Shown here piece after piece: positions 9,333 through 18,107 of a stretch of DNA of 64,000 nucleotides. The stretch lies in the NCBI RefSeq assembly GCF_000497445.1, contig NZ_CM002285.1, forward strand, positions 9,268,961 through 9,332,960, given 5' to 3'. Each line of letters begins with the position of its first letter. The first letter of the stretch is position 1. This DNA is from Streptomyces roseochromogenus subsp. oscitans DS 12.976 (GTDB taxonomy: Bacteria; Actinomycetota; Actinomycetes; Streptomycetales; Streptomycetaceae). A program made the position numbers and the translations under genes. The notes under the pieces were generated by a model, which was given only the letters and a program-made list of their open reading frames with translations, did no database searches and was not told where the DNA came from.

Positions 9333-9362
9333 CGTGAACGGCACGGTGAGATCCCGGTGAAC
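9333..9362 (-). promoter_or_regulatory. Candidate PHO box (PhoP binding repeats)
   Basis: Read on the minus strand, three near-repeats occur head to tail: GTTCACC (9362-9356), CTCACC (9350-9345) and GTTCACG (9339-9333), spaced 11 and 12 bp. Streptomyces PhoP binds 11-bp direct repeats built on GTTCACC. The block lies just before the phosphatase start at 9309, which fits phosphate-starvation control. Confidence 0.55.
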
Positions 9363-9817
9363 GAAACGTCAAGCGCGACATCGGCGGTGAAGCTCAGGGC
9401 GGCGGAACTTGCGTACATCCGAGGGGAATTGACGGTGAGGACGTATCAGGTCATCGGCGAGCCAAGTCTGGTCCAAATAAGGGACGGCTTTTTCAGATTC
9501 CGGACGGAATGGTTGCGTACCGGCCAGCCGTGAGTGAACCGAGCGTGGACATCGGACCCGATGGCGCGCACCGTACGTGACACCCGGCGCCGGTACACGG
9601 GCCCGGCGTGCTCAGATGGCTACGACCCGGCGCCGCCCGTCGTGCCGCACGCTCGGCCGGATTGCTTCCTTGTTGTGGCGGGCGAGCGTCGCCATACTCG
9701 TCGCGCTTGGCATGGTCACGTCGGACCTTTGTGGCCCCCCGCCCCATGCCTTTCATCCCCTCATCCCTCCGGCCCGGCTCGTCGAGTGAGCGGGGCAACC
9801 CCCACAGGAGGCCTCCT
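9363..9817. other. Intergenic region between phosphatase and protease
   Basis: About 455 bp between divergent genes. No convincing gene is seen. It holds the PHO-box-side promoter of the phosphatase on the left, an AT-rich patch near 9470-9495, and the protease leader with its ribosome binding site on the right. Confidence 0.5.
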
Positions 9818-10900
9818 ATGGCGCAACGCCGAACAGCTCTCACCACCCGCGCGCTCACCGGAGCGAGCGTCGTGGTCCTCACCGCCGGCGCCGCACTGCT
9901 CCCCGGCGCGGGCTCGGCCACGGCCGCCACCGGTTCCGCCGCAGCCACCCCGGCCGCGGCCCGTGCCGCGTCCGCCGCGTCCCTCGTCGCCCGCCTGGGC
10001 GACCGCGCCGCCGGTTCCTACTACGACGCCGTGGCCCGCCAGATCATCGTCAACATCACTGACCCGTCCGCGGCCGGCCAGGTCCGCAACACCGGTGCCG
10101 TCCCCAGAACCGTGCGCTACTCCACCACCCAACTCCGTGGCGCACTCGGCACGTTGACCCAGCGGGCCCGGATCGCGGGCACTGCCTGGGCGATCGACCC
10201 CCGCCAGGACAAGGTGGTCGTGACCGTCGACCCGACGGTCACCGGAGCCAAGCGCGCCCAACTGAACACCGTGGTCCACTCGCTCGGCGACAAGGTCGTC
10301 GTGCGTCGGGCCGCTTCCGCGTTCAAGCCGCTCATCGCGGGCGGCGACGCCATCTGGGGCAGCGGTGTGCGCTGCTCCCTCGGGTTCAACGTGACGGTGA
10401 ACGGCGCGCCGTACTTCCTGACCGCCGGGCACTGCGGCAACGCCTCCTCGGCGTGGTCCGACTCGCAGGGCGGCGGCGAGGTCGGCCAGACCGTCGACTC
10501 CCATTTCCCCGGCACCGACTACGCCCTGGTCCAGTACGACGACGCGAACAGCGACCACGCCAGCGTCGTAGACCTCTACGACGGCGGCAGTCAGCAGATC
10601 ACCCACGCCGCCGACGCCTACGTGGGCGAATCGGTCCAGCGCAGCGGTAGCACCTCCGGTGTCCACGGCGGGTCGGTCACCGGCCTCGACGCGACCGTGA
10701 ACTATGAGGAGGGCTCGGTCTCTGGGCTCATCGACACCAACGTGTGCGCCGAGCCCGGCGACAGCGGCGGCGCGCTCTTCGACGGCGACGCGGCCATCGG
10801 CCTCACCTCGGGCGGCAGCGGCGACTGCAGCTCGGGCGGCGAGACCTTCTTCCAGCCGGTGCCTGCGGCGCTGAGCGCGGAGGGTGCGACTCTTCCGTAA
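9818..10900 (+). CDS. Streptogrisin-type S1 serine protease, secreted proenzyme
   Basis: 360 residues from ATG 9818, preceded by AGGAGG at 9806-9811. A Sec-type signal peptide runs to about residue 40, then an alpha-lytic-type propeptide to residue 172. The mature enzyme should begin at Ile173 (IAGGDAIWG), matching the mature start of streptogrisin B, and its 188 residues are close to that enzyme's length. The catalytic triad is His205 (TAGHCGN), Asp234 (TDYALV) and Ser316 (EPGDSGGA). Disulfide cysteines are conserved at RCSLGF, GHCGN, NVCAEP and GDCSSGG. The propeptide acts as folding chaperone and inhibitor and is removed autocatalytically outside the cell. A stand-alone gene followed by a hairpin terminator. 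Confidence 0.95.
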   Translation: MAQRRTALTTRALTGASVVVLTAGAALLPGAGSATAATGSAAATPAAARAASAASLVARLGDRAAGSYYDAVARQIIVNITDPSAAGQVRNTGAVPRTVRYSTTQLRGALGTLTQRARIAGTAWAIDPRQDKVVVTVDPTVTGAKRAQLNTVVHSLGDKVVVRRAASAFKPLIAGGDAIWGSGVRCSLGFNVTVNGAPYFLTAGHCGNASSAWSDSQGGGEVGQTVDSHFPGTDYALVQYDDANSDHASVVDLYDGGSQQITHAADAYVGESVQRSGSTSGVHGGSVTGLDATVNYEEGSVSGLIDTNVCAEPGDSGGALFDGDAAIGLTSGGSGDCSSGGETFFQPVPAALSAEGATLP

Positions 10901-10934
10901 CCGGGGCGCTTCGTACCTTCCGTGACTGACTGCG

Positions 10935-10976
10935 GAATGCCTCAACCAGCCTTCGCGGGGGCAGGTTGAGGCATTC
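10935..10976 (+). terminator. Hairpin terminator after the protease
   Basis: A perfect 13-bp stem: GAATGCCTCAACC at 10935-10947 pairs with GGTTGAGGCATTC at 10964-10976 around a 16-base loop. It lies 35 bp after the protease stop. There is no T-tract, as is usual in Streptomyces. Confidence 0.8.
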
Positions 10977-11106
10977 TCCTTGAGCGGGATCGACAGGCCA
11001 GCGCTCAGGATGTCCCCGAAGACATGGGAGGCGACCCGGTGGCGACCGCGGCCCCGATCCCAGCCAGCACCAAAGACACCAAAGACACCCTGCGCTCGGT
11101 CTCGAC

Positions 11107-11190
11107 GGCCACGCCCGAGCTTCTCGACGATCCACACGGCGAGCCCGGCCGACGAGTCGGTGAGCCCGACGGCGGCGGCACCCCCCTCGT
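11107..11190 (-). pseudogene. Fragment of an epoxide hydrolase-like alpha/beta hydrolase
   Basis: On the minus strand a short frame reads 'AVGLTDSSAGLAVWIVEKL', closely matching a motif typical of actinobacterial epoxide hydrolase-type proteins (YGLTDSPVGLLAWIxEKF). The surrounding frame is not gene-like, so only a scrap of about 28 codons remains. The rest of 10977-11492 holds no gene I can support. Confidence 0.45.
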
Positions 11191-11492
11191 CTCTCGCGTC
11201 ACTCACGCCTCTTTTATCCATTGTGGCGGACACCATGTGGCAGCCTGGCCGGAGCGGTCTCCGCCCGCTCTTCCTTACGGCTGCGGGAGGTAGTCAGGGC
11301 GTGGGCGCGCCGGAGGGGCAGTTCACACCATCGCAACGGACGTGGGGCCTCCGCTCGGCACGCCCCACCAGCCGGGATCAGCGATGACACGGCCGGAGGC
11401 GGTCTGATGGGGATGTCAGTGACGTAACGGCGTTGAGGTTCCGAGCCGGTCTCCTCTTGAATGCGCTTCAAGTATCCGTAAACTGGAAAACC

Positions 11493-12186
11493 ATGCGCTA
11501 TCTCTCAATGGGCACTTCCGGGTTACAGGTCTCCGCAGTCGGCTTGGGATGCAATGAACTGGGGCGATCTGTCGGGCTCGACCAGGCGCGTACGGTGGTA
11601 AGCGCCGCACTGGATGCCGGATACACCCGACCCGCACACTCCTATTGAGGAGACGCTCGCCGCTCTGACCGAGCTGGTGCGGGAAGGCAAGGTCCGCTAT
11701 ACCGGGAATTCTAATTTCGCTGGCTGGCAGATCGCTGAAGCCGCGTGCGTCGCCCGTTCCGCAGGGTTCGAACGGTTCATATCCGCGCAGAACCACTGGT
11801 CGCTACTTGACCGCGCCAGCGAGAACGAAGTCGTCCCGGCTGCACGTCATTTCGGACTCGGAGTACTGCCGTATTTCCCGCTGGAGAACGGTTTGCTGAC
11901 CGGGAAGGTGCGACGTGGCAAGGTCATCCCGGCAGGGACCCGCATCGCGGAGAGCGCGTACCAGGTGACGGAGGCGCGGCTTGACACCGTAGAGGCACTG
12001 GTCGCCTGGGGCATGAAGAACGGTCGCAGCCTCCTGGAGATCGCGGTCGGTGTCCTCGCCGCGCTTCCAGGCTGCAGTTCGGTGATCGCGGGGGCCACGA
12101 AGCCGGAGCAGGTGAGGGCCAACGCGGCGGCTGGGGAGTGGGTTCCCGCCGCCGAAGAGCTGGGGGAGATCTTGGAGCTGCTGTAG
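11493..12186 (+). pseudogene. Aldo/keto reductase with internal deletion
   Basis: ATG 11493 opens a normal aldo/keto reductase N-terminus (MRYLSMGTSGLQVSAVGLGC) in one frame, which runs to 'VVSAALDAG' and ends at a stop near 11646. Another frame resumes at about 11620 with 'DPHTPIEETLAALTELVREG' and continues through 'RYTGNSNFAGWQIAEA' and 'SVIAGATKPEQVRANAAAG' to the true C-terminus at 12186. About 90 residues of the TIM barrel are missing, including the segment carrying the catalytic Tyr and Lys, and the junction shifts frame. The family reduces aldehydes and ketones with NADPH; this copy cannot work. Confidence 0.8.
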
Positions 12187-12687
12187 AGCAGCCTGATCGC
12201 CCCCGGCTACAACTCCCTGTCGGCGTGAGTCCGCCGTCTCCACCCGGCCTTCGTCGGCTCCCGGAGCCGCTGTCCCCCGCACAGGATCGAGAGCCGCACT
12301 GTCAGGTAAAACAAGGCGTTCATATGGAACGCATCCCCCCGGGAGGGCCTCTCTACAGCCGGAACACGCATCGCGGGGTTGAGGAAGGAGGCCACGGCGG
12401 TTCCGGGTCCGGCCGTGGACGCTGAAACATCGGTCCAGGCCCGACGGACCTTCGCACACCCGCGATCGGCGAAATCCACCAGGACCGTTCCGATAGCATG
12501 ATCCAACACCCACGGCGAGCGCCCTGATCGCCCGTCCTGCACCGGGAAACGAAGCTGTCCGACACGTACAGCGATCTGTTTAATACATCTAGAAAATCGG
12601 CCAAACAAATTGATACCTATAGCATCACGGTTTTTTTCGCGAATAAAGTGCAGAATTGACTTCGCCGCGTGGCGTCGACCACGGGTG
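12187..12687. other. Intergenic region with an AT-rich promoter-like stretch
   Basis: No recognisable gene. A minus-strand frame (around 12207-12580) is open but matches nothing I know. The stretch 12570-12655 is markedly AT-rich for this genome (runs of T, TTAATACATCTAGAAAAT) and probably contains the promoter of the PAP2 gene. Confidence 0.45.
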
Positions 12688-13971
12688 ATGCTGTGGGTGA
12701 CGGCGGGTGTGGTGGCCCTCGGGTTCCTCATCGTGCTGGAGATTGCTGCGCGTGGGTACGGCCTGCCTGGGCCGCTCACCAATCAGGCGCGAGAGGTGGT
12801 ATTCCCTCCCAAGTCGGGTTTCCTGTTGTACGCCGGTATGGCGTTGCTGATGGTGGTGCTCACCTGGCGGCAACGATTCATCGCGGCCGGCGTCGCGATC
12901 GGCATCGACGTCGTCTTCTTGCTGGTGCGGTGGGCGGCCGACGTCAAGGTGACCGACGGCCACCCCTTCGGCAACGGCGCGTTGTGGGTGGTTCTGGGAT
13001 ATGCGGTCATCGCTGTCACGCGCCGCAAGGGCCGGGAGCGTGTCCTGCTCCTGAAGGGCGTCGGGCTGGCCCTGCTGCTGGTGGCCGGTCGCAAGACCGG
13101 CGATACCTGGCTGCTCATCACGTCGAAGACCCGCCCGGCGGTGTTCGACCAGTACGTGGCAACCGTCGATCATGTGTTGGGCGACCCTTCGTGGCTGGCA
13201 GGACGAATTGTCAGGGCCACCGGTCCGATCGGCTCCCATATTCTCGACTATGTCTACATTCAGCTTGCGGTGGCCGCGGTCGTCGTCGCGACGTACCAGC
13301 TGCGGAACGTGGCGGTCGAGCGGCGTTTCCCGCGCCACCATCTGGTGCGCACCTTTCTGGTGATCGGCCTCCTCGGGCCGGCCGTCTATATGGTCTTCCC
13401 GGTGGTCGGACCGGTCTTCGCCTACAGCGCCGAGGGCGGGCACTGGGCGGCGGCGAACCTGTGGCCGGACACTCCGCCGCCGATCAATACCCCGCACCAG
13501 ATGCCGTTCGACGAGATCACCCCACGTAACTGCATGCCCAGCCTCCACACGGCATGGGCCACCGCGATTTTCATTCATTCCCGCAAGGGCCCGCGGATTC
13601 TGCGCTACGCAGGCACCTTCTGGCTGATAGCCACACTCGGCGCAACGCTGGGATTCGGCTACCACTACGGCGCCGATCTCGTTGCCGGCATGGTGTTCGC
13701 GCTCACGGTCGAGGCTGCCCTGCGTTCGCTCGCACGTGGCTGGGATCGCTCAGGAACCCGATTGGTCGCCCACGGCACAGCGGTCTTTTTCGCGCTCTTG
13801 GTGTCGTACCGTTATCTGCCGACGGAGATGGCCGAACATCCGTGGGTGTTCGGACCGCTTCTCATCCTGGCGATGACCTCAGTGATCCACGGCTACATAC
13901 GGACCACCAGGCGATGGGAACCGCAGACCGCGGCAGTGCTGCAACCGGAACCGCAACCCGAACCCGTTTGA
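12688..13971 (+). CDS. PAP2-superfamily membrane phosphatase / inositolphosphotransferase-like
   Basis: A multi-spanning protein of about 427 residues. Hydrophobic segments alternate with short loops, and the C-terminal half carries the PAP2 signature: 'RNCMPSLHTAW' (phosphate-binding Ser-Leu-His) and 'GFGYHYGADLVAG' (catalytic His and Asp). The family dephosphorylates lipid pyrophosphates or transfers phospho-head groups in the membrane. The frame is open back to a TTG at 12610, but bases 12610-12650 are AT-rich and non-coding in style, so I prefer ATG 12688 (or GTG 12685). Neither has a strong ribosome binding site. Monocistronic. The exact substrate is unknown. Confidence 0.8.
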   Translation: MLWVTAGVVALGFLIVLEIAARGYGLPGPLTNQAREVVFPPKSGFLLYAGMALLMVVLTWRQRFIAAGVAIGIDVVFLLVRWAADVKVTDGHPFGNGALWVVLGYAVIAVTRRKGRERVLLLKGVGLALLLVAGRKTGDTWLLITSKTRPAVFDQYVATVDHVLGDPSWLAGRIVRATGPIGSHILDYVYIQLAVAAVVVATYQLRNVAVERRFPRHHLVRTFLVIGLLGPAVYMVFPVVGPVFAYSAEGGHWAAANLWPDTPPPINTPHQMPFDEITPRNCMPSLHTAWATAIFIHSRKGPRILRYAGTFWLIATLGATLGFGYHYGADLVAGMVFALTVEAALRSLARGWDRSGTRLVAHGTAVFFALLVSYRYLPTEMAEHPWVFGPLLILAMTSVIHGYIRTTRRWEPQTAAVLQPEPQPEPV

Positions 13972-14149
13972 GTCATGGTCGGATCCCTGTGGTGGGTTCG
14001 AAGCGATACGGAATACAGGTGCCTCGGACGAGGCGCAGTTGACGACAGTGTCCAAGGACGCCCGCCGAGCGGCATGCGTCTGCCACAGCGACCATGGTCC
14101 GAACTCGTGGTACGTCGTCCGGCCTCGGTGGCTTGGCTGGTAGGAAACT

Positions 14150-14711
14150 GCGTCAGTCCGAGCCGCAGTACAGCCGGAGGAACTCCTCCATCGCCGCCTC
14201 GACGCCGGCGCGATCGTCGGTGGCGAGCAGGTCGAGCAGCAGACCACGGACATCGAGGCGAAGACCCCGATGGCCCGGGCCCGTTCGGCGGCACCCGTGA
14301 ACGTGTTCGCGACGATCGCCATGGCCACTGGGTTGAGCATGGTCCCGCCGACGGCTTGCAAGACGCGCGCCGCGATCAGCCAGCCGATGCCTGGGGTCAG
14401 GCCGCACGGCAGCGACCCGAGACCGAAGGCCGCGAGCCCCGCCTGGAAGACGCGCCGCCGGCCGATCCGGTCGGCGGCGGAACCGGCCAGCACGAGGAAC
14501 CGGCCAGCACCAGAGTGTAGGCGTCGACCGTCCACTGCAGGCTGGATTCCGAGGCGCGCAGGTCACGGCCCATGGTGGGAAGCGCGACGTTGACGATGGA
14601 AATGTCCATGACGACCACGACGATGCTGATGCAACAGATCGCGAGCACCAGGGACTTGCGACGCGGGCTCAGTTCGGCAGCCGCGAGTGGAGAGAGCACT
14701 GATGAACTCAT
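14150..14711 (-). pseudogene. Decayed DHA2-type drug efflux MFS gene joined to a TetR C-terminus
   Basis: ATG 14711 starts a normal 14-helix efflux transporter: 'SLVLAICCISIVVVVMDISI', then 'VNVALPTMGRDLRASE' and 'LQWTVDAYTLVLAG'. The frame then shifts near 14515; a second frame carries 'SAADRIGRRRVFQAGLAAFG' and 'RVLQAVGGTMLNPVAMAIVA'. Near 14250 it passes into a third frame ending 'GLLLDLLATDDRAGVEAAMEEF', which is a TetR-family C-terminus, not a transporter. So a deletion removed most of the pump and the start of a neighbouring regulator and fused what was left. It is divergent from the MerR gene with 24 bp between starts. Confidence 0.75.
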
Positions 14712-14735
14712 GGCCACGACGCTAGGATTTAGAGC

Positions 14736-15212
14736 GTGCTCGAAATCAAATCGCAGCCGGCATCCGACACCGGCGAGCCGAAGGCGGGCCACGGCGCTGT
14801 GCCCGCAGAAGGTCTGACCATCGCGGAGGCGGCCCGCCGTACCGGGGTGAGCGTGCACACGCTTCGGTACTACGAGCGCGCGGGCCTGGTCATCAGTCCG
14901 GTCGTCCGTACGAGCGGCGGCCGTCGCCGGTACCGGGAACTCGACCTCAAGTGGATCATCATCTGCACCAAGCTGCGCGCCACCGGTATGCCCATCAGAG
15001 GTATCCGCCAGTACGCCGAACTGGTCGCCGCAGGATCGGGCAACGAGGCGGAACGGCTCGCCCTCCTGGAAGCCCACCGTGCCGACATCCTGAACAGGCT
15101 CGCGGAGATCCAAGAGAACCTGACAATGATCGACTACAAGATCGAGGTCTACCGGGGAAGCCTGGCCGCGGGCGAGGCCGACCAACTCTGGGCACCCGTC
15201 AGCCCCCGTTGA
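14736..15212 (+). CDS. MerR-family transcriptional regulator
   Basis: 158 residues from GTG 14736. The MerR winged helix-turn-helix lies at about residues 27-95: 'LTIAEAARRTGVSVHTLRYY', then 'ERAGLV', 'GGRRRYRE' and 'IRGIRQYAELV'. A coiled-coil dimerisation helix follows (ALLEAHRADILNRLAEIQEN). No clustered cysteines mark it as a metal sensor; it resembles the small-molecule or aldehyde-responsive group. It faces the decayed efflux pump across 24 bp, the classic arrangement of a regulator with the transporter it controls, so its target is probably gone. It may now regulate only itself or act elsewhere. Confidence 0.85.
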   Translation: MLEIKSQPASDTGEPKAGHGAVPAEGLTIAEAARRTGVSVHTLRYYERAGLVISPVVRTSGGRRRYRELDLKWIIICTKLRATGMPIRGIRQYAELVAAGSGNEAERLALLEAHRADILNRLAEIQENLTMIDYKIEVYRGSLAAGEADQLWAPVSPR

Positions 15213-15319
15213 GCGGCGCGCAGGACGGCAGGCCGCGGACCTCGATCGGGGCTGGACCCGCGTCACCGATCGCTGTGACCAGAAATGCTCGCCGGGTGAT
15301 CAGGCAACGTCGTGGTACC

Positions 15320-15469
15320 CGGTGGTCGAACTGCGACGAGGTCATCAACCCGAACAGCAGCGTGCTCCTGAACGGGGCCGACAATCACGCGGCGGGCCGC
15401 CTGGCTCGCAACGCCCTGCTCACCGAGGAGTCCGTCTCGCAGCAGATCCGGGCCTTCCTGCGCGTCTGA
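15320..15469 (+). pseudogene. 3' fragment of a secreted lipase
   Basis: A plus-strand frame reads 'WSNCDEVINPNSSVLLNGAD' followed by 'ALLTEESVSQQIRAFLRV' and a stop at 15469. This matches the C-terminal part of actinobacterial extracellular triacylglycerol lipases (the Asp of the triad lies in the CDE motif). The upstream part with the GxSxG nucleophile is absent. Confidence 0.55.
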
Positions 15470-15590
15470 GGCCCGACGACGCTCTCTGAGCACATCGCGA
15501 CGCAGGCCAAAGGGCCAAGGCCCCGGTGCAGGCGCCGGCTGCGACAGCGACTCCGTTCGCCCGCACCTTCGATGGCGAGGTTCTGCCGTC

Positions 15591-18107
15591 TCAGCGCAGG
15601 TCGACGACCGTGCGAAGCTTGCCGCTGACGGGGGTGCGCTCGAAGGTCTCCCTCCGTACGTTCTGCACGGCAAGGGACAGCAGTCCCTCCTCCACCGCTG
15701 AGGCCACCTCCGGAACGTCGGTGGTGACCGCGGTGCGTGTGAGGTCGGGGTCGGGGGCGTACTGCTCGTCGAGCCGGACCGTCAGCTGCTCCCGGTCGGT
15801 GCCGGGCGCCACCGACAGCTGCACCTCACCGTGATACGCGAGCCGCTCCTCCAACGCCCGTACGATCCGCCGGTAGTTGATGAAGTACGTGCCCACGCGC
15901 ACCACATCGCCGTAGCGCCCGAGCAGTTCCAGGCGCGGCACGGTGCTGCCGCAGGCACACGTACATTCCACCGCACGTCCCAGATCACCGATCTCGTAGC
16001 GCTCCAGGCGCTGACCGGCCCGGGCTCGGGAGGTGAACACCAGCCGCCCCGGTTGGCCCGAAGCCACCGGCCGGTCCTCCCGCGGATCCAGGATCTCCAG
16101 TGTGTGCAGGTCGGTCAGCACATGGTGGACCGAGCCGTCGGAGGACGCGCACTGGTAGCCGAGGGGGCCGAGGTCGGTGCTGCCGTAGGCCGCGGAACGG
16201 ATCACCTTCACCCCGAAGACCTCGGTGAGCACCCGGCGTTGTTCGGTGGTGAAGTGCTCGCCGCCGTAGAACACCTGGCGGATGCCGCCGTAGGCGCGCA
16301 GCCGGTCGGACTCGGCGTGCAGCAGCTGCCACAGGTAGGACGGCATGCCGAAGACGGTGTCGGCCCGGTGGGCGATCAGCGCCTCGGCGACCATGGCGTG
16401 GTCTGGGCCTGCGGCGATCGGGAACTGGGTGGCGTTCAGGCGTTCCAGGATGGAGAAGAAGCTGATGAAGCTCCCGTACATGCCGCCGCTGTAGAAGAGG
16501 TTGGCCGCCCGGTCCCGTGCCGGGTCGAAGCCGGCCGCGAGCAGCCCGTCCGCCGCGGCGCGCATCTGGTTGTCGTAGTCGTCGCAGGTGAACACCGACA
16601 GCGCGGGTGCGCCCGTGGAGCCTCCGCTGCGGAAGTGCAGGTGTGCGTGGCGCGGTTCCAAGGCGGCGAGCGCGCGCTGCACGCCCTCCTTGCCCAGGAG
16701 TGGCGCGTCCGGTGCGGGGGGCAGCACCGGTGGCGCCACCAGGTCGTCCAGACAGGGCACCGTACGGAAGTCCGCGTCCCCGGCGCGCACGCTCACCCTG
16801 CGGCTGTAGCGCTGCAACGCGTAGACGCCGTCGTGCGGTTCGCCCTCGTAGCTGTCCAGCATGGAGCCGACCGGGGTGACGCGGGTGACGCCCGCGGCGA
16901 ACACCGCGCGCGAGAGCTCGGCCACTTCCGCGCGGGTGCCGCCGATCGCAGCGGTCTGCAGATAGCGGCGCATGGGCCGCAGTGTCGCGGTGACCGCGTG
17001 CCGGGGGAGCGGTTTGACCCAGACGCTGCGGTGCAGCGGGGAGGCGTCGAGTGCGGCACGTGTGTCGGCCAGTACCCGCCAGGAGCCGTCCTCGGCGGCG
17101 AACACACGGGTGAGGCCCAGGTGTTGTTCGAGCCGGGCGAGTTGCTGCACGGTGGTGATCTCCGCCTGCTCGGCGGGATCCGGCGCGGGCGCCTGATGTC
17201 CGTCGGACACCTTCGCCAGCCGTTCGGCGAACCGGCCGGCGAACGCGAAGAGTTCCCCGGTGTCGTCGGTGTCGAGATACACCACCTGTGGGCTGGAACA
17301 CGCCTGCTGTTCGTAGCGGCAGACATCTTCGGCGAGCGCGTCGAGCACCCCGTCCTCGGACGAGGCCCGCCGGGTCAGGTAGGCGAAGGAGATCCGGTGA
17401 CCCCACTCGACCAACCGACAACCGGGCTGGGCCAGTTCGCCCGCCGCGCGCACCGCGTCCTCGCCGCCCCACACCGCGATCGCGTCCGCCGGCCCGCAGA
17501 CCGCTTCCAGCCACGCACGGCGCGCGGAGGAGAAACGCAGGGCGACGACGCGCTCGGCGATCAGCCCGGACGGGTCGGCCGCACCGAGCGCGGCGAGCAC
17601 GTCGAGGGCGAGGGCCGAGTCGGAGCTGCTGGTCTTCAGCACGTTGAGGTTGCCCGCCAGCAGTCCCTCCACGACGCTCAGCGGTGCCACGGCCGCGGCG
17701 TTGCCCGGCGCGATGTGCACCAGCAGGCCGACGGGCGCCCAGGCCTCGTACACCGTCTCGCGGGCGTCCGGCCGGGTCAGCCGTTCCGGGCGCAGGCCGC
17801 CCAGCTCCCGCCGCAGTTTACGCTCCAGCGCCTCCCGGGTCAGTGCGCTCGCCAGCTCGGCCAGCACGGCCGGGGCCTCGGCCGCGGGCAGCTGCCCGGC
17901 CAGCCGGCCGTACAGGGCGGAGGCGGGATCGGCCAGGGAACGGCTGACCGCGGCACAGGCGCCGAGTACCACGTCGGTGGGCAGGGGACGGCCCAGGACC
18001 TGCCCGGCCAGCTCGGGCAGACCGGCGAGCCGCCGGCCGGCCTCGGCGTCGTCGACGAACTCGCCCTGCCAGAGGTGGAGTACGGGGTGGTCTACGGAGG
18101 TGGTCAC
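15591..18107 (-). CDS. LuxC-type acyl reductase fused to a PaaK-like adenylation domain
   Basis: 838 residues from the GTG at 18107, which overlaps the stop of the preceding gene (GTGA). Residues 1-445 form a LuxC acyl-CoA reductase (PF05893, aldehyde dehydrogenase fold): 'APVGLLVHIAPGNAAAVAPL', 'NLNVLKTSS' and the active-site Cys270 in 'EQQACSSPQ'. Residues 470-838 form an ANL-type adenylating domain like phenylacetate-CoA ligase: 'FRSGGSTGAPALS' at about 492-504, 'YGSTDLGPLG', and the 'CTCACGSTVPRLELLGR' cysteine cluster. LuxC reduces an acyl thioester to an aldehyde with NADPH; the fused domain should activate a carboxylate as adenylate. Normal LuxC is about 480 residues, so the fusion is unusual. 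Last gene of the five-gene operon; no luxAB nearby. Confidence 0.85.
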   Translation of the reverse strand: MTTSVDHPVLHLWQGEFVDDAEAGRRLAGLPELAGQVLGRPLPTDVVLGACAAVSRSLADPASALYGRLAGQLPAAEAPAVLAELASALTREALERKLRRELGGLRPERLTRPDARETVYEAWAPVGLLVHIAPGNAAAVAPLSVVEGLLAGNLNVLKTSSSDSALALDVLAALGAADPSGLIAERVVALRFSSARRAWLEAVCGPADAIAVWGGEDAVRAAGELAQPGCRLVEWGHRISFAYLTRRASSEDGVLDALAEDVCRYEQQACSSPQVVYLDTDDTGELFAFAGRFAERLAKVSDGHQAPAPDPAEQAEITTVQQLARLEQHLGLTRVFAAEDGSWRVLADTRAALDASPLHRSVWVKPLPRHAVTATLRPMRRYLQTAAIGGTRAEVAELSRAVFAAGVTRVTPVGSMLDSYEGEPHDGVYALQRYSRRVSVRAGDADFRTVPCLDDLVAPPVLPPAPDAPLLGKEGVQRALAALEPRHAHLHFRSGGSTGAPALSVFTCDDYDNQMRAAADGLLAAGFDPARDRAANLFYSGGMYGSFISFFSILERLNATQFPIAAGPDHAMVAEALIAHRADTVFGMPSYLWQLLHAESDRLRAYGGIRQVFYGGEHFTTEQRRVLTEVFGVKVIRSAAYGSTDLGPLGYQCASSDGSVHHVLTDLHTLEILDPREDRPVASGQPGRLVFTSRARAGQRLERYEIGDLGRAVECTCACGSTVPRLELLGRYGDVVRVGTYFINYRRIVRALEERLAYHGEVQLSVAPGTDREQLTVRLDEQYAPDPDLTRTAVTTDVPEVASAVEEGLLSLAVQNVRRETFERTPVSGKLRTVVDLR

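Noticed and set aside
9493..9948. Minus-strand frame overlapping the protease start
   Set aside because: Runs through the protease ribosome binding site and signal peptide, with no homology.
12610..12687. TTG start extending the PAP2 phosphatase by 26 residues
   Set aside because: The extension is AT-rich with a T run, more like promoter than coding sequence; kept only as an alternative.
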